Source of the DNA: SOIA01 sp964346585
Lineage (GTDB): Bacteria; Acidobacteriota; Aminicenantia; Aminicenantales; Aminicenantaceae
Assembly: GCA_964346585.1 (NCBI GenBank)
Contig: CAYFVQ010000293.1
Location: forward strand, 1 to 11,658
Length of the DNA: 11,658 nt
Direction: 5' to 3'
Shown here one piece after another: positions 6,626 through 11,658 of this stretch. Position numbers and translations under genes: made by a program. Numbering within the stretch: the stretch's first letter is position 1; each line of letters begins with the position of its first letter. The notes beneath the pieces are model-generated. The model made no database searches. It was not told where the DNA came from and saw nothing but the letters and a program-made list of their open reading frames with translations.

Positions 6626-8506
6626 TCAATTCAATTTCTTCTCTCTAGAAAATCTGTCTTGGCACTGCTTTGAACAGAAGTAATATTTTTTGCCTTCATG
6701 TTGAACGATTAGTTCATTCCCATCTGTATGGACAACCATCTTGCATACCGAATCTATATGTTCCCTGTGCTCTTTCATGGATATCGTTATATATTTCTTG
6801 TTTGTCGGATTGAACTTATCAAGAATTGCTCTGACCTCACCAGCATTTCCGACATCTAGACATACCTTAAGTAATTGTTTGCAGGCAGAAATATCCAACG
6901 AAGCTAATATCTTCTGGACAGGGGGAATAGCGTGGGAATCAATACTTATATGTTCAAAGCCCAATCCAACAAGGAGAGGTAAAAAGTGAATGTCAGAGGC
7001 GATTTCACCACAAATATTCAAAGGTTTATTCAATGCTTTGGAAGTATCAACCATGCTCCTTAGCATTTTTAGAGAAACCGGACTTTCTTGCAAAAAGGAT
7101 TTGCTCACATTAGCATTGTTTCTATCCACAGCAAAAAAATATTGAAGAAGGTCATTCGTTCCGACACTGGCAAAATCAACATGACTTAATAACTCCTTAA
7201 AGTCCCAAACCGCTGAAGGAACTTCTATGAGTACTCCCTGCAAGAAATTTTTGTTATACTTTAACCCCTCAACTTTTAAAGATTGTATCGCCTCCCTCAA
7301 TAGGCCCTGTACAAATAATAACTCATCCATGTCTTCAATCATCGGGTATAAAATTCGGAGTTTACTGGCATAAACACCAGCTCGTAATATTGCCCTTATC
7401 TGATTTATGAGTATTTCAGGATGAAAACGGTATATCCTATGAGCTCTAAATCCTAAATAAGGATTCTCCTGTGGCCCTAAAGAAAAATAGGGTAGCAACT
7501 TGTCTCCTCCAATATCTAACGTTCTTATAGTAACCGGATGGTCCATACATCTTTTAAAAAGGGATGAATAAACTTGAAACTGATCATCTTCGTTGGGAAA
7601 ATCATCCTGTCTTTCCATAAATAAAGTTTCTGTTCTGTACAATCCTATTCCTGTCACACCTTCCAGATCCTTTCTTGAGACATGGCGCGGATCAGTTATA
7701 TTTATCCATATTTTTACTGGCAATTGAGGTATCTCGCTTCTGTTTACATCGAGCTCTTCTTTTATCACATCAGGGGCCTCTCCTGGCATGGGAGAAATCA
7801 CAAGTTTCCCTTCATGTGCATCCACGTACACCTCAGTGTTCTGCTTTAAGCCTATTCTATTGATATTTTCGACTCTAAGAACGGGAATTCCAAACGACTT
7901 TGCTAAGATAGCCGCATGAGATAGGGCAGTTCCTTTTTCTATGATAAATGCCTTCACACCAAAATTTTTTGCCTCGATAACTAAAGATGGAAATAATTCC
8001 TTTATTACTACCACAGGATCTTTAGCATTTCTTAAAGGTTTGCTGAGAATAACAGATTTTTCTTTCGCCAATTTCTTTTTCAAGCGAATTACGACATCTT
8101 TTATATCGGCAGATCGTTGTAAAAATATTTGACTATTCGAGCTTTCGAGCACTTGTATAATCTCTGCTAAGAGATGCTCTAAAGCTGACTCTGCAGCCAC
8201 TTGGAATTTCTTGATTCTCTCTTTAACTCTTCTGTGAAATCCCCTATCTTTCAAGATCACAATTTGGGTTTGGATTATTTCTGCTTCTTCAAAGAAAGAT
8301 TCTTTCTGTAAATTCTTAACCACTTCTTCCAGCTCAATTATTAGAGAAATGACCTCCTTTTCAAACCTGTTCACTTCCTCAGCCAAGTCTCTGGCAGATT
8401 TATTTTCTATTGCAGGTCGATTAGCATCTATGGATTTAATCAAGCATACCTCTCCTTTGGCTGATCCAGGAGATAGGACTTGACCCTTTAAATAGTGTTT
8501 TTCCAT
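6626..8506 (-). CDS. PTS enzyme I homologue (PEP-protein phosphotransferase) fused to a C-terminal YHS domain
   Basis: The 626-residue protein aligns with enzyme I along its whole length. It has a start region KGQVLSPGSAKGE, a helical HPr-binding-type subdomain (about 35-145), a swivelling phospho-His domain with ALSHAAILAKSFGIP, and a PEP-binding TIM barrel (about 285-545). Numbered from the ATG at 8506, phospho-His is H197, the PEP-site Arg residues are R291 (GLYRTE) and R328 (IRTLDIGGDK), the Mg ligands are E428 and D452, and the catalytic Cys is C499 (NICGE). All fall within a few residues of E. coli EI positions (H189, R296, R332, E431, D455, C502). After the normal EI end, residues 583-622 form a YHS domain with Cys at 588, 611 and 615 (DSVCKMVV, then YYFCSKQCQDRF). 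The start at 8506 avoids a long overlap with the HMA gene (stop 8532); the SD site is weak, so coupling to the HMA gene is likely. No GAF domain is present. HPr and EII genes are absent here, so metal-linked phosphotransfer is an inference. Confidence 0.9.
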   Translation of the reverse strand: MEKHYLKGQVLSPGSAKGEVCLIKSIDANRPAIENKSARDLAEEVNRFEKEVISLIIELEEVVKNLQKESFFEEAEIIQTQIVILKDRGFHRRVKERIKKFQVAAESALEHLLAEIIQVLESSNSQIFLQRSADIKDVVIRLKKKLAKEKSVILSKPLRNAKDPVVVIKELFPSLVIEAKNFGVKAFIIEKGTALSHAAILAKSFGIPVLRVENINRIGLKQNTEVYVDAHEGKLVISPMPGEAPDVIKEELDVNRSEIPQLPVKIWINITDPRHVSRKDLEGVTGIGLYRTETLFMERQDDFPNEDDQFQVYSSLFKRCMDHPVTIRTLDIGGDKLLPYFSLGPQENPYLGFRAHRIYRFHPEILINQIRAILRAGVYASKLRILYPMIEDMDELLFVQGLLREAIQSLKVEGLKYNKNFLQGVLIEVPSAVWDFKELLSHVDFASVGTNDLLQYFFAVDRNNANVSKSFLQESPVSLKMLRSMVDTSKALNKPLNICGEIASDIHFLPLLVGLGFEHISIDSHAIPPVQKILASLDISACKQLLKVCLDVGNAGEVRAILDKFNPTNKKYITISMKEHREHIDSVCKMVVHTDGNELIVQHEGKKYYFCSKQCQDRFSREKKLN

Positions 8507-8531
8507 TTCACAGATTAGTTTGTGATTGTAT

Positions 8532-8882
8532 TCACTTTTTGTATGCTTTAGCTTCGGCTTTGGGATCATCACAACAGGATGAGACAGGGGCATTATAATT
8601 ATCCAATTCGTTCTGTTCGGTGAATTTTGACATGCCTCGCTTGAACTTATCAGTCCACTTATTTGACAAAATCAATCCTGATTCACTAATCAATTTCTCG
8701 ATTGCCTCGAAGCTTATCTTTTTCAGTTCATATTCCACTTGAATGTGATTTTTTTGCGGATCAAGATCTACAGAAATAATCCCTTCTGTACTCAATAACG
8801 AACTGCGTATACCGTTTCCGTGTAAAAAGGCTTCCTTTGAAACCAATTTGATTTTCCTTTTTTTTATTATTTTTTCTCCCAT
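8532..8882 (-). CDS. HMA-like ferredoxin-fold protein lacking CXXC
   Basis: The 116-residue protein has the beta-alpha-beta-beta-alpha-beta layout of a heavy-metal-associated domain at about 9-70: KIKLVSKEA, a helix ending STEGI, ISVDLDPQKNHIQVEYE, then SFEAIEKLISESGLIL. The metal-binding loop, normally MxCxxC, reads FLHGNGIRSS, so both Cys are missing and only H21 remains. The tail is basic (TDKFKRGMSKF), then polar, with a CCDDP motif near residues 104-108. An SD, AGGAGA, sits 6 bases before ATG 8882. It is the first gene after the CsoR-like promoter and precedes enzyme I by 25 bp. It may act as a degenerate HMA adaptor, or use the terminal Cys pair for metal binding. HPr has a similar overall topology with its active His at the start of the first helix, so a phospho-acceptor role is a thought, not a claim. 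Confidence 0.75.
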   Translation of the reverse strand: MGEKIIKKRKIKLVSKEAFLHGNGIRSSLLSTEGIISVDLDPQKNHIQVEYELKKISFEAIEKLISESGLILSNKWTDKFKRGMSKFTEQNELDNYNAPVSSCCDDPKAEAKAYKK

Positions 8883-8946
8883 TATCTTTCTCCTAACCTA
8901 AGGGCAATACCCTGGGGCCTCACCCAAAAAATCGCTTTCTAAATGC

Positions 8947-8976
8947 AATATACCCTACCCCCCTATAGCCTGTCAA
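8947..8976 (-). promoter_or_regulatory. Consensus promoter with CsoR/RcnR-like G-tract operator in the spacer
   Basis: On the minus strand the -35 is a perfect TTGACA (8971-8976), the spacer is 18 bp and the -10 is TATATT (8947-8952), with AT-rich DNA upstream of the -35 resembling an UP element. The spacer carries CTATAGGGGGGTA, identical to the core at 1370-1399. The expected transcript starts near 8940 and has a leader of about 58 bases to the HMA-like gene. With no other strong promoter seen before 2147, it could drive the whole five-gene block. Confidence 0.78.
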
Positions 8977-9251
8977 GGTTTTATTTTGATCTTTTTGAAA
9001 ATTTATTATTGGAAAAACCTGCCACAGGCATGGACCTACAATAAAGATATTATGCCCTCATCTATAATCGGATTCAGGCAAGTTTCGAAAAAATATTGAA
9101 TTTAACGATTTTTTATTACACAGTGATGGTCTAATATCTAGATGATTTTGATGGCTTCGACTCAACGATCAGGTCTTATTCACTCTCAGAGAGTCGTCAT
9201 CTTCCGGCTCGGCGAGCCCTTTGTCAATCAAGATAGCAGACAAGAGTTGAG
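8977..9251. other. Intergenic region with two small inverted repeats
   Basis: No gene is recognised. Just beyond the CusA-like stop (9252) on the minus strand are GGCTC-ggc-GAGCC (9206-9218) and ACTCTC-a-GAGAGT (9182-9194). Neither is followed by a U-run, so they are weak terminator candidates at best. A minus-strand frame of about 25 codons containing IDKGLAEPEDDDSLR ends near 9169 but has no start with an SD site. The segment nearest the promoter is AT-rich. Confidence 0.4.
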
Positions 9252-11534
9252 TTAATCGCTCCGCTCGATTTTTTGAGCTCTTTTGAATTGCTGCTCTTTA
9301 ACTAGTGCATAGATTACTGGAATAACCAGAAGGGTCAGAAGCGTTGCAGTCAGCATTCCCCCTACCATCGGGGCGGCAATCCGGCTCATCACAGAAGCTC
9401 CCGTTCCAGTCCCCCACATGATCGGCAAAAGTCCTCCAATGATAGCCGCGACGGTCATGATTATTGGGCGCGCTCGGTGCGCTGCGCCTGCATAGATCGC
9501 TGAGTAGATATCAGAAACGCTGTTAATCCCTGTCGTCTGTTGACTGCGCTGAAACGAAAGCTCGAGATAAACCAACATAAGCACCCCAATTTCGGCTGTG
9601 ACTCCACCAAGCGCTATAAAACCTACCCCGACGGCAATACTCATATCATAGCCGAGGATATACATCAGCCAGATACCGCCTATCATTCCAAAAGGAATTG
9701 ATAAAAACGCAATTAAAGTAGGCGCAAATTTCTTAAAATTGAAAAAGAGCAGCAACAAAATTATTAGCAACGTAATTGGTACAACCACTATGAGCCGAGC
9801 TTGAGCACGTTGCATATATTCGTATTGGCCACTCCAGGTGATGAAATAGCCCTGCGGTAGATTTACGTTTTCTTCCACGACACGTTTTGCTTCTTCCACG
9901 TAGCTTCCGATGTCACGGTCTCGGATATCAATGAACACCAGCGCATTAGGCAAGGCGTTTTCACTTTTTACAACCTGTGCACCTCGTTTCACCTTAATCT
10001 CTGCGAGCTGCTCTAACGGAATATGCTCTCCCTGTGAAGTGCGTACTAATACACGACGAAGCTTTTCAATGTCATCTCGCAACTCTCTAGAATATCTCAG
10101 GTTAATAGAGTAGCGCTCCAATCCTTCAACAGTATTTGTGATTGTCATCCCGCCGATAGCTGACTGCAGTACATCCTGTACATCCTTAATTGTTAGACCA
10201 TAACGGGCTATCTCATGGCGTTTGATCTCGAAATCCATATAATAGCCGCCAACTGCACGTTCTGCGTAAACACTGGCTGTCCCCGGAACGTTCCCCACAA
10301 CACGTTCAATATCTTCACCAATCTCTTGAATTCTATTCAGATCCTGTCCGAATATTTTAATCCCGACTGGCGTTCGAATGCCGGTTGTCAACATGTCGAG
10401 GCGAGCCTTGATTGGCATAGACCATGTGTTCGTCACACCGGGCAATTTAGTCGCATGATCCATTTCCTTGACCAATTTATCCACCGTCATACCCGGCCGC
10501 CACTCCTCCTCAGGCTTCAACTCAATGATCGTTTCAATCATGCCAAGAGGAGCATTATCTGTAGCTGAATTTGCTCGCCCTGCCTTTCCAAATACTCTTT
10601 CTACCTCGGGGAAACTTTTCAGGATTCGATCCTGTTTTTGAAGGATATCCGAAACTTCGGTAATTGAAACACCTGGAAAGAGAGACGGCATGGAGAGAAT
10701 CGTCCCTTCATTGAGTGGCGGCATGAATTCGGAGCCAATCTGCTTGTAAGGAAATATTGAGATCATGAGGAGGAGCAGGGATGAAATTATCACACCTTTT
10801 TTATGCCGCAAAGCAAAAGTTATAAGGTAACGATATCCCTTGTTGATGTATTTATTGATCGGATTTTTCTCCTCCGGCCTTATTTTGCCGCGAACTAAAA
10901 AGTACATCAACACCGGGACTACGGTAATTTGAAGGAGAGCGGCCCCTGCCATGGCAAAGGTCTTGGTAAAGGCGAGAGGCCGAAAGAGTCTTCCCTCTTG
11001 GGCTTCAAGAGCAAAAATAGGAAGAAAAGAAAGCGTAATTATCAGAAGTGAGTGAAAAAGTGCATGTCCCACCTCCTTTGATGCCCGGCTGATTAGCTGA
11101 AGGGTAGTGCCTTGCCCTTCCACCTCCTCTCTATGTTTATGGACATTCTCAATCATCACCACTGCACCAGGAATCATCGCACCAATGGCGATGGCAATTC
11201 CTCCTAAAGACATAATGTTAGCGCTCACACCGATGATACGCATCACAATGAAAGCGATGAGTATACCAAGAGGTAACATGAGAATAGCCACAGCCGCACT
11301 CCGAAAATGAAGAAGGAAAAGGATACAAATAATTGCGACAAATATGCTTTCCTCAAGGAGCTTGTGTTTCAGAGAATCCACGCCTCGCTCAATTAGCTCA
11401 CTTCTGTCGTAAGCCGGAACGATTTTTACACCCTCAGGCAGATTTTTTTGGATTTGTTCAATCTTTTTTTTAACATTCTTGATAACTTCCAAGGCATTTT
11501 CCCCAAACCGCATGATAACGATGCCTCCAACCAC
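9252..11534 (-). CDS. 5'-truncated heavy-metal efflux RND permease (CusA/CzcA family), probable pseudogene
   Basis: The frame encodes 760 residues of the HME-type RND family (CusA/CzcA), usually about 1,040 residues. It starts inside the first periplasmic domain at GGIVIMRFGENALEVI, so the first membrane helix and about 280 residues are missing. Present are the TM2-TM6 block, the second periplasmic domain (NAPLGMIETIIELKPEEEW, RLDMLTTGIRTPVG) and TM8-TM12 (GFIALGGVTAEIGVLM, LLPIMWGTGTGASVMSRIA). The GTG at 11534 has AAGGAG only 2 bases away. Upstream in the same frame, a TAA (11541-11543) is preceded by EMGPMI, resembling the family's sequence just before this point, which suggests an internal deletion creating the stop. 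Two of three proton-relay positions of CusA are changed: the TM4 motif reads GAMIPGAVVMIEN instead of GAMVDAA..., and RPK is RPI before MTVAA; the relay Glu (TAEIG) is kept. No membrane-fusion or outer-membrane partner is next to it. It is unlikely to be a normal pump. Confidence 0.8.
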   Translation of the reverse strand: MVGGIVIMRFGENALEVIKNVKKKIEQIQKNLPEGVKIVPAYDRSELIERGVDSLKHKLLEESIFVAIICILFLLHFRSAAVAILMLPLGILIAFIVMRIIGVSANIMSLGGIAIAIGAMIPGAVVMIENVHKHREEVEGQGTTLQLISRASKEVGHALFHSLLIITLSFLPIFALEAQEGRLFRPLAFTKTFAMAGAALLQITVVPVLMYFLVRGKIRPEEKNPINKYINKGYRYLITFALRHKKGVIISSLLLLMISIFPYKQIGSEFMPPLNEGTILSMPSLFPGVSITEVSDILQKQDRILKSFPEVERVFGKAGRANSATDNAPLGMIETIIELKPEEEWRPGMTVDKLVKEMDHATKLPGVTNTWSMPIKARLDMLTTGIRTPVGIKIFGQDLNRIQEIGEDIERVVGNVPGTASVYAERAVGGYYMDFEIKRHEIARYGLTIKDVQDVLQSAIGGMTITNTVEGLERYSINLRYSRELRDDIEKLRRVLVRTSQGEHIPLEQLAEIKVKRGAQVVKSENALPNALVFIDIRDRDIGSYVEEAKRVVEENVNLPQGYFITWSGQYEYMQRAQARLIVVVPITLLIILLLLFFNFKKFAPTLIAFLSIPFGMIGGIWLMYILGYDMSIAVGVGFIALGGVTAEIGVLMLVYLELSFQRSQQTTGINSVSDIYSAIYAGAAHRARPIIMTVAAIIGGLLPIMWGTGTGASVMSRIAAPMVGGMLTATLLTLLVIPVIYALVKEQQFKRAQKIERSD

Positions 11535-11636
11535 TTCTCCTTAAATCATCGGACCCATTTCAGCCTGTAAAAAGGTGGAAAAAATCATGCAAAAGTGGTA
11601 AATTTTCTAGGTTCATTTTCATATGTTTTCTCAATT

Positions 11637-11658
11637 GGGCGGTTAGCTCAGTTGGGAG
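11637..11658 (+). tRNA. 5' end of a tRNA gene (isotype unknown), cut by the window edge
   Basis: The last 22 bases read GGGCGGT, then TA, then the D-arm GCTCAGTTGGGAG, the typical 5' half of a bacterial elongator tRNA: a 7-base acceptor strand, the near-universal T8, and a D-loop with GG. The anticodon lies outside the window, so the isotype cannot be set; Val, Ala or Lys tRNAs often begin similarly. It points away from the truncated RND gene, whose broken end lies about 100 bp to the left. Confidence 0.7.

Noticed and set aside
8507..8593. Earlier ATG starts (8593, 8569) for enzyme I
   Set aside because: They overlap the HMA-like gene by up to about 60 bp, have no SD site, and add residues not found before the EI N-terminal motif.
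9169..9251. Short coding-looking minus-strand frame after the CusA-like gene (contains GLAEPEDDDSLR)
   Set aside because: About 25-30 codons with no start codon plus SD site and no recognisable family; more likely a chance frame or a remnant.
1..11658. CRISPR array, insertion sequence ends, rRNA
   Set aside because: No regularly spaced repeats, no transposase or paired terminal inverted repeats, and no rRNA-like sequence were seen. The only long-range repeat is the pair of promoter/operators.

Overview
The window looks like a bacterial chromosomal segment built around heavy-metal handling and envelope transport. The organism is probably a Gram-negative, diderm bacterium: it carries an outer-membrane barrel, a periplasmic LolA-like protein and RND transporters, and most small genes have strong Shine-Dalgarno (SD) sites. 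I cannot name a phylum. By eye, base composition is mosaic: the small-gene zone at about 0.4-1.4 kb and the HMA/enzyme I pair (6.6-8.9 kb) are AT-richer than the MMPL/LolA/barrel block (2.1-6.6 kb) and the CusA-like gene (9.3-11.5 kb).

Layout, left to right. 1-376: no gene recognised. 377-724 (+): a palindromic promoter and a cysteine-rich small protein whose start appears frameshifted. 779-1399 (-): a small operon with a CsoR-like promoter/operator, an unrecognised 36-aa protein and a YHS metal-binding protein whose reading frame seems broken near its end. 1499-2005: decayed small genes, including a frameshifted small membrane protein behind a good + strand promoter. 2147-8976 (-): a five-gene block transcribed from a second copy of the CsoR-like promoter/operator. 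Its order is an HMA-like protein without a CXXC motif, a PTS enzyme I homologue ending in a YHS domain, an MMPL-type RND exporter, a LolA-like periplasmic protein and an outer-membrane beta-barrel. 9252-11534 (-): a CusA/CzcA-type metal-efflux permease lacking its first ~280 residues and two of three proton-relay residues. 11637-11658 (+): the 5' end of a tRNA.

How the parts fit. The two promoters share 24 of 30 positions, including the core CTATAGGGGGGTA in the 18-bp spacer, so one metal- or stress-responsive repressor of the CsoR/RcnR type probably controls both operons. No such regulator is encoded here. The YHS protein, the YHS tail on enzyme I and the HMA-like protein point to soluble metal sensing or trafficking. 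The MMPL/LolA-like/barrel trio is a plausible envelope-spanning export or lipid-transport set. The most notable item is the enzyme I-YHS fusion: it keeps every EI catalytic residue checked, yet no HPr or EII gene is visible, which suggests metal-responsive phosphotransfer rather than sugar uptake. That function is inference.
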